Part shown: positions 1 through 5,671 of the stretch, one piece after another | Layout of the letters: every line of letters starts with the position of its first letter | Numbering within the stretch: the first letter of the stretch is position 1 | From: Kingella oralis | GTDB lineage: Bacteria; Pseudomonadota; Gammaproteobacteria; Burkholderiales; Neisseriaceae | Direction: 5' to 3' | Assembly (NCBI GenBank): GCA_905373195.1 | Contig: CAJPSG010000036.1 | Location: forward strand, 1 to 7,911 | DNA length: 7,911 nucleotides | Position numbers and translations under genes: made by a program | The notes under the pieces: generated by a model | Told to the model about the DNA's origin: nothing | The model's input: only the letters and a program-made list of their open reading frames with translations | Databases searched by the model: none

Positions 1-243
1 CGTCTCAAAATGCTACTGCCCAACCTGTTGCCACAGTTGCAGGAACTTGACCCCAGCATCGCCCGCATCCAAATCAAAACGCGCCCGCACAATCCCGAAG
101 CCCCCAAAAGCAAAAATTTCCACCTTAGCGAACGCGCCCTTAACAGCTTTGCGCAAACCGCCCAAAAAGTGGCCCATCATCCCAAGCTCGCCACAGCATT
201 GCAAAATTTGGTCAAAAACAACCGCAACGCTAACAATAATTAA
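1..243 (+). CDS. Probable DUF721/DciA-like protein, C-terminal part (5' end outside window)
   Basis: The frame is open from the first base and ends at TAA 241-243, giving about 80 residues, so the gene begins upstream; the ATG at 10 is unlikely to be the true start because the reading frame continues to its left. The visible part has a leucine-rich stretch (LLPNLLPQLQEL), then a short beta-like segment (IARIQIKTRP), a Pro/Lys linker, and a final helix ending in HPKLATALQNLVKNN. This order (helix with repeated Leu, strand ending in R-P, C-terminal helix with HPKL..AL..L) resembles the C-terminal part of beta-proteobacterial DUF721 proteins. Some members of that family (DciA) load the replicative helicase DnaB. 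The family call is from pattern only, on a short fragment; another small basic protein is possible. No terminator-like hairpin follows before the laz promoter. Confidence 0.5.
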   Translation, partial: RLKMLLPNLLPQLQELDPSIARIQIKTRPHNPEAPKSKNFHLSERALNSFAQTAQKVAHHPKLATALQNLVKNNRNANNN

Positions 244-251
244 CGGAAAAC

Positions 252-265
252 TTGATTTATATCAA
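252..265 (+). promoter_or_regulatory. FNR binding site upstream of laz
   Basis: The 14 bases TTGATTTATATCAA match the FNR consensus TTGAT-N4-ATCAA with no mismatch. The centre lies between 258 and 259, which is 41.5 bp upstream of a transcription start at about 300 predicted from the -10 box at 288-293. That is the spacing of class II FNR-activated promoters. FNR is the oxygen-sensing iron-sulfur activator of the Crp/FNR family. The site is seen directly; activation of laz under low oxygen is inferred. Confidence 0.82.
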
Positions 266-300
266 ATGAAATCCCATTGACTGGGGGCATAATCGCGCCC
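265..300 (+). promoter_or_regulatory. laz promoter (-10 at 288-293, weak -35)
   Basis: A -10 box CATAAT lies at 288-293. The hexamer 17 bp further upstream (265-270, AATGAA) is a poor -35, as expected for a promoter that depends on an activator bound at -41.5. A better-looking TTGACT at 277-282 is only 5 bp from the -10 box and cannot serve as its -35. A start near 300 gives a 5' leader of about 72 nt. Confidence 0.65.
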
Positions 301-311
301 TTGTCAAAGGC

Positions 312-340
312 AAGTTTGTTCTAAATCAAGAAACGAACTT
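312..340 (+). promoter_or_regulatory. Imperfect dyad/hairpin in the laz 5' leader
   Basis: Bases 312-322 pair with 329-340: eleven base pairs with one G-U pair (317/335), one bulged A (331) and a six-base loop. No T-run follows, so it is not an intrinsic terminator. It could be a stabilising 5' mRNA hairpin or an operator for a second regulator; nothing in the sequence decides between these. Confidence 0.4.
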
Positions 341-371
341 AAATATCATCATACTTAAAGGGAAGACTATT

Positions 372-1013
372 ATGAAAATTTATCTAGGTCTCATCGCAGC
401 CGCAGCATTAACGCTAACTGCTTGTGGCGATAACAAACCTGCGCAACCTGCTGAATCAGCATCTACCGCTGCTACTGCCGTTGCATCAGAAGCCGCACCT
501 GCTTCTGATGCTGCTGCATCAGAAGCTGCGTCCGCTGCGTCTGGGGCTGCTCCTGCTGCCCATGCAACAGAAGCCGCCCCTGCTGCCGCTTCAACCGCAG
601 CTGCCGCTCCCGCAGCCGCTGGTGGCGAATGCGAAGCCGTTATCGTAAGCGATGACGCAATGAAATTTGACCCCAAAGAAATCCAAGTAAAATCAAGCTG
701 CAAACAATACAAAATCACCCTGAAACACGAAGGCAAAATGCCTAAATCAGCAATGGGTCATAACGTAGTAGTGTCCAAAGCTGCCGACAAAGACGGCATA
801 TTGGCTGATGGTCAAACTGCTGGCGAAGCAAATAACTACGTTAAAGCTGGCGATGAGCGCGTGATTGCACACACCAAATTGTTGAGCGGTGGCGAGCAAG
901 ACAGCGTAACATTTGACGTATCTAAATTGGCAAAAGGCGAAGCATACGAGTACTACTGCTCATTCCCTGGCCACTACGCTACTATGAACGGCAAACTCAC
1001 TTTGGTTGACTAA
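372..1013 (+). CDS. laz: Lipid-modified azurin (Laz / H.8-type outer membrane copper lipoprotein)
   Basis: A 213-residue precursor. Residues 1-17 are a lipoprotein signal peptide ending in the lipobox LTAC with the modified Cys at 18; the following Gly-Asp has no Asp at +2, which fits outer-membrane sorting. Residues about 22-84 are a low-complexity Ala/Ser/Glu/Pro linker with SEAAP and TEAAP units, like the H.8 AAEAP repeats but degenerate. Residues 85-213 (129 aa, near the 128 of mature azurin) form a type I copper domain: Gly129-His130 (MGHNVVV), then Cys196, His201 and Met205 in [12 protein letters not shown] are the expected copper ligands, and Cys87/Cys110 fit the azurin disulfide. Known Neisseria Laz passes electrons at the cell envelope, for example to cytochrome c peroxidase and possibly nitrite reductase. 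The start has a purine-rich ribosome site (357-365). The gene has its own FNR-type promoter and a DUS terminator, so it looks monocistronic. Confidence 0.93.
   Translation: MKIYLGLIAAAALTLTACGDNKPAQPAESASTAATAVASEAAPASDAAASEAASAASGAAPAAHATEAAPAAASTAAAAPAAAGGECEAVIVSDDAMKFDPKEIQVKSSCKQYKITLKHEGKMPKSAMGHNVVVSKAADKDGILADGQTAGEANNYVKAGDERVIAHTKLLSGGEQDSVTFDVSKLAKGEAYEYYCSFPGHYATMNGKLTLVD
483..526 (+). repeat. 11-bp direct/inverted repeat triad in the laz linker
   Basis: GCATCAGAAGC occurs at 483-493 and 516-526, and its exact reverse complement GCTTCTGATGC at 501-511. The middle copy can pair with either flank (loops of 7 and 4 nt), giving two mutually exclusive perfect 11-bp hairpins. It lies in the Ala-rich linker and encodes ASEA / ASDA / ASEA-like segments, so part of the similarity follows from the repeated peptide. 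Confidence 0.8.
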
Positions 1014-1027
1014 TCGTTCAAAACATT

Positions 1028-1065
1028 TTCAGGCTGCCTGTTAAAATAGGCAGCCTGAATTTTTT
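1028..1065 (+). terminator. Intrinsic terminator of laz made of two inverted DUS
   Basis: A perfect 12-bp stem (1028-1039 with 1048-1059) has an 8-nt loop and is followed by six T (1060-1065). Each arm is an exact kingDUS, AGGCAGCCTGAA, in opposite orientations. Paired DUS that double as terminators are typical of Neisseriaceae. It lies 14 bp after the laz stop codon. Confidence 0.93.
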
Positions 1066-1080
1066 GTTTACCGTTTAAAA

Positions 1081-2358
1081 ATGCTGCTCCCCATTCTCTA
1101 CAACGCCCTCTGGCGCATCGTGCCCCCATTCATCCGCCGCTATCTGCGCAAACGCGCGCGCAAAAATCCCGCCTACCTTGAACATTGGAACGAACGCTTC
1201 GGCGCACCGCACCCCTGCCCCGTGCAACAACCCATTTGGATACACGCCGTTTCCGTAGGCGAAACCCGCGCCGCACAGCCGCTTATTGCCGAATTGCAAC
1301 GTCGTTTCCCCAACGCTCCGCTACTGCTCACTCAAATGACGCCCACAGGACGCGCTACCGTCGCGCAACTCTATCCGCAAGCCCAATGCCGCTATCTGCC
1401 CTACGACCGCCGCGATTGGGTAGAACAATTTCTGCGCGAACACCGCCCCCAATTTGGCGTGTTAATGGAAACCGAACTGTGGGTAAACCTGATTTCAGGC
1501 TGCTTCAACCACCGCATTCCGCTCTTTCTCGCTAACGCCCGCCTATCCGAAAAATCCCAGCGCAGCTACCAAAAAATCGCCAGCCTTATCCGCCCCGCCC
1601 TGCGCCAGCTCACCGCCATCTGCGCCCAGACCTCCGCCGATGCCCAACGCCTGCAACAACTCGGCGCACCTGCCCCCATCGTTTGCGACAACACCAAATA
1701 CGATATTCCCATCCCGCCGCTATCCAGCGAACTAGCCGCCCAATTTCGCCAAAAAATCGGCAACCGCCGCGTTTTCCTCGCCGCCAGTCTGCGCGAAAAA
1801 GATGGGCAAGACGAAGCCGAACTCATCCTCAACGCATGGCAACCGCACGCCGACACGCTGCTCGTTCTCATCCCGCGCCACCCCGAGCGTTTTCAGGCTG
1901 CCTATCACCTCGCCCAACAGCGCGGTTTCAAAACCCAAAAACGCAGCGACAACGCCCCCATTCGCCCCGACACCCAAGTGTGGATAGGCGACAGCATGGG
2001 CGAAATGTATGCCTATTTTCAGGCTGCCGACATCGTGTTCATCGGCGGCAGCCTTGTAAACACGGGCTGCCAAAACATCATCGAACCCTTGCAATGCGGC
2101 AAACCCGTGCTGTTCGGCCCGTCCATTTACAATTTTCAGGCTGCCTGCCAAGAAGCCCTTGCCGCAGGCGTTGCCCAACAAATCCACAGCGCAGCCGAAC
2201 TCGTTCAAACCATAACCCGGCAACTTGCGCAGCCTGAAATCCACGCGCAACAAGCCGCCAAAGCCGCCGTCTATTTGGTGCAACATCGCGGCGCAAGCCA
2301 ACGCATCGCCGATGTGATTGAACAGCATTTAAAGCAAACCGCCACATCCGCCCCATAA
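1081..2358 (+). CDS. waaA: 3-deoxy-D-manno-octulosonic acid (Kdo) transferase WaaA
   Basis: A 425-residue GT-B glycosyltransferase (family GT30) that transfers Kdo from CMP-Kdo to the lipid A precursor at the inner membrane, the first core step of lipooligosaccharide synthesis; length is normal. The N-terminal hydrophobic/basic segment (1-25) is the usual membrane-associated part. Motifs: HAVSVGE 55-61, whose Glu61 is the probable catalytic base; LLTQMTPTGR 82-91; METELW 129-134; NARLSEKS 152-159; NTKYD 204-208; PRHPERF 265-271; GDSMGEM 303-309; GGSLVNTGCQNIIEP 322-336, the CMP-Kdo-binding region in its Neisseria-like form. METELWVN has Val where Pro is common. The ATG has no clear Shine-Dalgarno sequence and lies only 15 nt after the laz terminator T-run; no in-frame upstream start exists. 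The promoter is not evident. Three in-frame DUS encode FQAA at residues 271, 313 and 352. Confidence 0.95.
   Translation: MLLPILYNALWRIVPPFIRRYLRKRARKNPAYLEHWNERFGAPHPCPVQQPIWIHAVSVGETRAAQPLIAELQRRFPNAPLLLTQMTPTGRATVAQLYPQAQCRYLPYDRRDWVEQFLREHRPQFGVLMETELWVNLISGCFNHRIPLFLANARLSEKSQRSYQKIASLIRPALRQLTAICAQTSADAQRLQQLGAPAPIVCDNTKYDIPIPPLSSELAAQFRQKIGNRRVFLAASLREKDGQDEAELILNAWQPHADTLLVLIPRHPERFQAAYHLAQQRGFKTQKRSDNAPIRPDTQVWIGDSMGEMYAYFQAADIVFIGGSLVNTGCQNIIEPLQCGKPVLFGPSIYNFQAACQEALAAGVAQQIHSAAELVQTITRQLAQPEIHAQQAAKAAVYLVQHRGASQRIADVIEQHLKQTATSAP
1494..1505 (-). repeat. kingDUS, 11/12 match, in waaA
   Basis: Read on the minus strand this is AAGCAGCCTGAA, one mismatch at the second base; the 10-base core is intact. 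It is in a different codon phase from the other waaA copies and encodes part of ISGCF. Confidence 0.75.
1892..1903 (-). repeat. kingDUS, exact, in waaA
   Basis: Exact AGGCAGCCTGAA on the minus strand. On the coding strand it reads TTT-CAG-GCT-GCC = FQAA (residues 271-274), directly after the conserved PRHPER. Confidence 0.93.
2018..2029 (-). repeat. kingDUS, 11/12 match, in waaA
   Basis: Minus-strand CGGCAGCCTGAA, mismatch only at the first base. It encodes FQAA at residues 313-316, next to the GGSLV motif. Confidence 0.85.
2135..2146 (-). repeat. kingDUS, exact, in waaA
   Basis: Exact minus-strand copy encoding FQAA at residues 352-355, the third use of the same peptide by an in-frame DUS in this gene. 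Confidence 0.93.
2227..2238 (+). repeat. Degenerate kingDUS (10-base core only) in waaA
   Basis: GCGCAGCCTGAA on the plus strand keeps the core GCAGCCTGAA but both 5' bases differ from AG. Function as an uptake site is uncertain. Confidence 0.5.
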
Positions 2359-2414
2359 GGCAGCCTGAAAAATCATTCCCACCCAGTTCCCCCCATCTCA
2401 TTTTCAGGCTGCCT
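2358..2414. repeat. Inverted DUS pair with a long C-rich loop between waaA and rpsL
   Basis: Exact kingDUS at 2358-2369 (plus) and 2403-2414 (minus); with flanking A/T the arms pair over 14 bp (2358-2371 with 2401-2414). The first arm starts on the last base of the waaA stop codon. The 29-nt loop (2372-2400) is rich in C and almost free of G. No T-run follows on either strand, so it is not a standard intrinsic terminator, although it sits where waaA transcription should end. Confidence 0.88.
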
Positions 2415-2426
2415 CAAAATCCCTTA

Positions 2427-2456
2427 TTGACCAATATTTTGCAAAAATACTATAAT
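2427..2456 (+). promoter_or_regulatory. str operon promoter (rpsL-rpsG-fusA)
   Basis: -35 TTGACC (2427-2432, 5/6) and -10 TATAAT (2451-2456, 6/6) with an 18-bp spacer, the strongest sigma70-type promoter in the window. The start is expected near 2462-2464. The bases between the -10 box and that start (GCGTGG) are GC-rich, a discriminator typical of growth-rate or stringent-controlled ribosomal promoters; that control is inferred. Confidence 0.85.
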
Positions 2457-2462
2457 GCGTGG

Positions 2463-2493
2463 CTTGCTGGCATGGTGCTAGCAAGTATTTTTT
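2463..2493 (+). terminator. Terminator-like hairpin at the 5' end of the str transcript (possible attenuator)
   Basis: CTTGCTGGCA (2463-2472) pairs with TGCTAGCAAG (2476-2485) over ten pairs, one of them G-U, with a 3-nt loop. TA and six T (2488-2493) follow. This has the form of an intrinsic terminator but lies between the promoter and rpsL, beginning at about the first transcribed base. Either some transcripts stop here as RNAs of about 30 nt, or the hairpin protects the mRNA 5' end. The structure is seen; the function is inferred. Confidence 0.65.
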
Positions 2494-2514
2494 ATTCAAC
2501 AGGAAAAGAAAAAT

Positions 2515-2886
2515 ATGCCAACTATCAACCAATTAGTTCGCAAAGGTCGTCAAAAACCTGTTTATGTGAACAAAGTTCCCGCACTGGAAGCCTGCCCGCA
2601 AAAACGCGGCGTGTGCACCCGTGTTTACACCACAACCCCCAAAAAACCAAACTCAGCCTTGCGTAAAGTCTGCAAAGTGCGCCTGACCAACGGTTTTGAA
2701 GTGATTTCATACATCGGCGGTGAAGGTCATAACTTGCAAGAACACAGCGTGGTGCTGATTCGTGGCGGTCGTGTAAAAGACTTGCCAGGTGTGCGTTACC
2801 ACACCGTTCGTGGTTCTTTGGATACCGCAGGCGTGAAAGACCGTAAACAAGCTCGTTCTAAATACGGTGCAAAACGCCCTAAATAA
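2515..2886 (+). CDS. rpsL: 30S ribosomal protein S12
   Basis: 123 residues, full length. S12 sits at the decoding centre of the 30S subunit and controls accuracy of tRNA selection. The signature [14 protein letters not shown] spans 39-52 and [13 protein letters not shown] spans 84-96. Lys43 and Lys88, the positions most often changed in streptomycin-resistant strains, are both wild type, and Asp89, the site methylthiolated by RimO in E. coli, is present. AGGA at 2501-2504 lies 10 nt before the ATG. First gene of the str operon, with its own promoter and leader hairpin. Sequence agrees closely with Neisseria S12 as I remember it. Confidence 0.98.
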   Translation: MPTINQLVRKGRQKPVYVNKVPALEACPQKRGVCTRVYTTTPKKPNSALRKVCKVRLTNGFEVISYIGGEGHNLQEHSVVLIRGGRVKDLPGVRYHTVRGSLDTAGVKDRKQARSKYGAKRPK

Positions 2887-2908
2887 TTTGTTAAACCAAC
2901 TGGCACAT

Positions 2909-2920
2909 CGGCAGCCTGAA
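2909..2920 (+). repeat. kingDUS, 11/12 match, between rpsL and rpsG
   Basis: CGGCAGCCTGAA differs from the exact word only at the first base. It stands alone within the str operon and has no inverted partner; a 5-bp pairing TCGGC 2908-2912 with GCCGA 2928-2932 is possible around it. Confidence 0.8.
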
Positions 2921-2937
2921 AAAAGCCGCCGAGTAAG

Positions 2938-2972
2938 TGAATGCCCCGTATGAGCATTCATGGGAATGCCCC
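2938..2972 (+). promoter_or_regulatory. Three-part repeat in the rpsL-rpsG spacer, candidate S7 feedback element
   Basis: GAATGCCCC occurs twice (2939-2947 and 2964-2972), and GCATTC (2954-2959), complementary to its first six bases, lies between. TGAATGC 2938-2944 can pair with GCATTCA 2954-2960 (7 bp, 9-nt loop), or GCATTC can pair with GAATGC 2964-2969 (6 bp, 4-nt loop); the two exclude each other. In E. coli, S7 binds the str mRNA between the S12 and S7 genes and represses translation. Here the element ends 24 nt before the rpsG start. That it is the S7 site is inference. Confidence 0.5.
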
Positions 2973-2996
2973 AACTGAATAGATTAAGGAATTAAA

Positions 2997-3470
2997 ATGC
3001 CAAGACGTAGAGAAGTCCCCAAGCGCGAGATTCTGCCTGATCCAAAATTCGGCAGCGTAGAATTGTCCAAATTCATGAACGTATTGATGATTGACGGCAA
3101 AAAAGCCGTTGCAGAACGCATCGTATACGGCGCATTGGAACAAATTGCCAAAAAAGTACAAGGCAAAGAAGCGATTGAAGTATTCAACGAAGCCATTAAC
3201 AACGCCAAACCGCTTGTAGAAGTGAAAAGCCGCCGCGTAGGTGGTGCCAACTATCAAGTTCCTGTTGAAGTGCGCCCTGCACGCCGTTTGGCATTGGCAA
3301 TGCGGTGGGTACGCGATGCTGCCCGCAAACGTGGCGAAAAATCCATGGATTTGCGCCTTGCTGGCGAATTGATTGACGCAGCCGAAGGTCGCGGCGGCGC
3401 AATGAAAAAACGCGAAGAAGTACACCGCATGGCAGAAGCCAACAAAGCCTTCTCTCACTTCCGTTTCTAA
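2997..3470 (+). CDS. rpsG: 30S ribosomal protein S7
   Basis: 157 residues. S7 is a primary assembly protein that binds the 3' major domain of 16S rRNA and organises the 30S head near the E site and mRNA exit. Visible family features: [10 protein letters not shown] start, DPKFGS 15-20, [12 protein letters not shown] 25-36, beta hairpin [15 protein letters not shown] 78-92, RRLALAMRW 96-104, [25 protein letters not shown] 133-157. Many S7 proteins of the family have 156 residues; the extra residue seems to lie around 52-58 (KKVQGKE). TAAGGA 2985-2990 is the ribosome site, 6 nt before ATG. A 110-nt spacer separates it from rpsL, against 18 nt to fusA. S7 is likely its own translational repressor, as in E. 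coli. Confidence 0.97.
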   Translation: MPRRREVPKREILPDPKFGSVELSKFMNVLMIDGKKAVAERIVYGALEQIAKKVQGKEAIEVFNEAINNAKPLVEVKSRRVGGANYQVPVEVRPARRLALAMRWVRDAARKRGEKSMDLRLAGELIDAAEGRGGAMKKREEVHRMAEANKAFSHFRF

Positions 3471-3488
3471 TACCGAGAGGATAATTAA

Positions 3489-5591
3489 ATGGCTCGTAAA
3501 ACCCCTATTAACCTATACCGCAACATCGGTATTTCCGCCCACATTGACGCGGGCAAAACTACTACCACCGAACGTATTTTGTTCTACACAGGCTTAACCC
3601 ACAAATTGGGCGAAGTGCACGATGGCGCAGCCACCACCGACTGGATGGAACAAGAACAAGAGCGCGGTATCACTATTACTTCCGCAGCGGTAACGTCATA
3701 CTGGAAAGGTATGGCAAACCAGTTCCCAGAACACCGCTTTAACATCATTGACACCCCAGGGCATGTGGACTTTACCGTTGAAGTAGAGCGTTCTATGCGT
3801 GTGTTGGATGGTGCGGTTATGGTTTATTGCGCAGTAGGTGGCGTACAACCCCAATCTGAAACCGTATGGCGCCAAGCCAATAAATACAAAGTGCCCCGCT
3901 TGGCATTTGTGAACAAAATGGACCGCCAAGGCGCGAACTTCTTCCGCGTGGTGGAACAAATGAAAACCCGCTTGCGCGCTAACCCTGTGCCCATCGTGAT
4001 TCCCGTGGGCGCGGAAGATAATTTCGAAGGCGTGGTGGATTTGTTGAAAATGAAAGCCATCATTTGGAACGAAGAAGACAAAGGCGTAACCTTCACTTAC
4101 GGCGACATCCCTGCTGATTTGGTAGCAACTGCCGAAGAATGGCGTCAAAACATGATTGAAGCCGCCGCAGAAGCCAGCGAAGAGCTGATGGATAAATACT
4201 TGGGCGGCGAAGAGTTGACCGAAGAAGAAATCGTTGGCGCATTGCGCACCCGCACTTTGAACGGCGAAATCCAACCTATGTTGTGCGGTTCTGCTTTTAA
4301 AAACAAAGGTGTACAACGTATGTTGGACGCGGTGGTTGAATTGCTGCCCGCGCCTACCGACATTCCACCTGTGGCAGGCGAATTGCCCAACGGCGACAAA
4401 GCCACGCGCCAAGCCAGCGATGAAGAGAAATTCTCCGCATTGGCATTCAAAATGATGAACGACAAATATGTGGGTAACTTAACCTTTATCCGCGTGTATT
4501 CAGGCGTTTTGAAATCTGGCGATACGGTTGTCAACTCAGTAAAAGGCACACGCGAACGCATTGGTCGCTTGGTGCAAATGACCGCGAACGACCGCGACGA
4601 GATTGAAGAAGTACGCGCGGGCGACATCGCCGCAGCCATCGGCTTGAAAGACGTTACCACAGGCGAAACTTTGTGCGCCGAAGATGCGCCCATTATCTTG
4701 GAACGCATGGAGTTTCCTGAGCCTGTAATCCACGTTGCCGTTGAGCCAAAAACCAAAGCCGACCAAGAAAAAATGGGCATCGCTTTGAACCGTTTGGCAA
4801 AAGAAGACCCTTCTTTCCGCGTGCGTACTGATGAAGAATCAGGTCAAACCATTATTTCTGGTATGGGCGAATTGCACTTGGAAATTATTGTGGACCGCAT
4901 GAAACGCGAATTTGCGGTGGAAGCCAACATCGGTGCGCCCCAAGTGGCTTACCGTGAGACCATTCGCAAAGAAGTGGAAGCGGAATACAAACACGTCAAA
5001 CAATCTGGCGGTAAAGGTCAATATGGTCATGTGGTCATCAAAATGGAGCCGATGGAACCCGGTGGCGCAGGCTACGAATTTATTGACGAGATTAAAGGCG
5101 GCGTGATTCCACGCGAATTTATCCCATCTGTGGATAAAGGTATCCGCGACACCTTGCCAAACGGCGTGGTGGCAGGCTTCCCTGTGGTGGATGTGCGCGT
5201 CCGCTTGGTATTCGGTTCGTATCACGATGTGGACTCTTCACAACTGGCATTTGAATTGGCGGCTTCACAAGCGTTTAAAGAAGGTATGCGCAAAGCATCG
5301 CCTGTGTTGCTTGAACCGATTATGGCGGTTGAGGTGGAAACGCCCGAAGACTACATGGGCGATGTGATGGGCGACTTGAACCGTCGTCGCGGCATCGTGT
5401 TGGGTATGGACGACGATGGCATTGGCGGCAAAAAAGTACGCGCCGAAGTGCCTTTGGCTGAAATGTTTGGTTATTCAACTGACCTGCGTTCGGCTACCCA
5501 AGGTCGCGCTACCTACTCTATGGAGTTTGCGAAATACGCCGAAGCACCTGCTAACGTGGCTGCTGAAGTAACAGCGGCTCGCAAGGGTTAA
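3489..5591 (+). CDS. fusA: Elongation factor G
   Basis: 700 residues, standard length. EF-G is the GTPase that drives tRNA-mRNA translocation on the ribosome and, with ribosome recycling factor, splits subunits after termination. GTPase motifs: G1 AHIDAGKT 17-24, G2 RGITIT 59-64, G3 DTPGH 88-92, G4 NKMD 142-145, G5 GSAFKNKG 267-274. Domain II covers about 290-400, domain III contains MGELHLEI 459-466, domain IV starts near 480 and holds [10 protein letters not shown] 506-515, and domain V fills the rest. GAGAGGA 3475-3481 is the ribosome site, and the 18-nt spacer from rpsG has no promoter, so the genes are cotranscribed. tufA, which follows fusA in Neisseria and E. coli, is absent; a terminator and a convergent gene come next. 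Confidence 0.98.
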   Translation: MARKTPINLYRNIGISAHIDAGKTTTTERILFYTGLTHKLGEVHDGAATTDWMEQEQERGITITSAAVTSYWKGMANQFPEHRFNIIDTPGHVDFTVEVERSMRVLDGAVMVYCAVGGVQPQSETVWRQANKYKVPRLAFVNKMDRQGANFFRVVEQMKTRLRANPVPIVIPVGAEDNFEGVVDLLKMKAIIWNEEDKGVTFTYGDIPADLVATAEEWRQNMIEAAAEASEELMDKYLGGEELTEEEIVGALRTRTLNGEIQPMLCGSAFKNKGVQRMLDAVVELLPAPTDIPPVAGELPNGDKATRQASDEEKFSALAFKMMNDKYVGNLTFIRVYSGVLKSGDTVVNSVKGTRERIGRLVQMTANDRDEIEEVRAGDIAAAIGLKDVTTGETLCAEDAPIILERMEFPEPVIHVAVEPKTKADQEKMGIALNRLAKEDPSFRVRTDEESGQTIISGMGELHLEIIVDRMKREFAVEANIGAPQVAYRETIRKEVEAEYKHVKQSGGKGQYGHVVIKMEPMEPGGAGYEFIDEIKGGVIPREFIPSVDKGIRDTLPNGVVAGFPVVDVRVRLVFGSYHDVDSSQLAFELAASQAFKEGMRKASPVLLEPIMAVEVETPEDYMGDVMGDLNRRRGIVLGMDDDGIGGKKVRAEVPLAEMFGYSTDLRSATQGRATYSMEFAKYAEAPANVAAEVTAARKG

Positions 5592-5608
5592 TCAACTTGG
5601 GCTGTTTA

Positions 5609-5620
5609 AGGCAGCCTGAA
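5609..5620 (+). repeat. kingDUS, exact, downstream of fusA
   Basis: A single exact copy between the fusA stop and the shared terminator stem. Unlike the laz terminator, this DUS is not part of the hairpin. Confidence 0.93.
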
Positions 5621-5625
5621 AATAG

Positions 5626-5663
5626 AAAATCGGATTTCTCCTGTGTGGGGAAATCCGATTTTT
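5626..5663. terminator. Bidirectional intrinsic terminator between fusA and res
   Basis: Perfect 13-bp stem, 5626-5638 with 5650-5662, and an 11-nt loop. The arms end in AAAA/TTTT, so a T-run ends the hairpin on the plus strand (5659-5663) and also on the minus strand (reading 5629 to 5626, then further T at 5622-5619). It can stop the fusA transcript from the left and the res transcript, whose stop codon is only 9 bp away, from the right. Confidence 0.88.
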
Positions 5664-5671
5664 ATTTGTCT

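Noticed and set aside
277..282. TTGACT as the -35 box of laz
   Set aside because: Only 5 bp from the -10 box at 288-293; no matching -10 is seen 16-18 bp downstream of it.
380..736. 118-codon open frame opposite laz, rich in Ala
   Set aside because: It is the antisense shadow of the Ala/Glu/Ser linker codons; it has no start signals of its own and overlaps a clear gene.
1732..2328. 198-codon frame on the minus strand inside waaA
   Set aside because: Lies wholly opposite a well-supported gene with conserved motifs, and its translation resembles no family I recognise.
2427..2666. 79-codon frame overlapping the rpsL promoter and 5' end
   Set aside because: Its start lies on the -35 box upstream of the predicted transcription start, and the rest is a shifted reading of rpsL.
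2958..3458. 166-codon minus-strand frame opposite rpsG
   Set aside because: Full overlap with a conserved ribosomal protein gene; explained by codon bias.
3696..4412. 238-codon minus-strand frame opposite fusA
   Set aside because: Antisense shadow of fusA, no recognisable domain and no promoter or ribosome site noticed.
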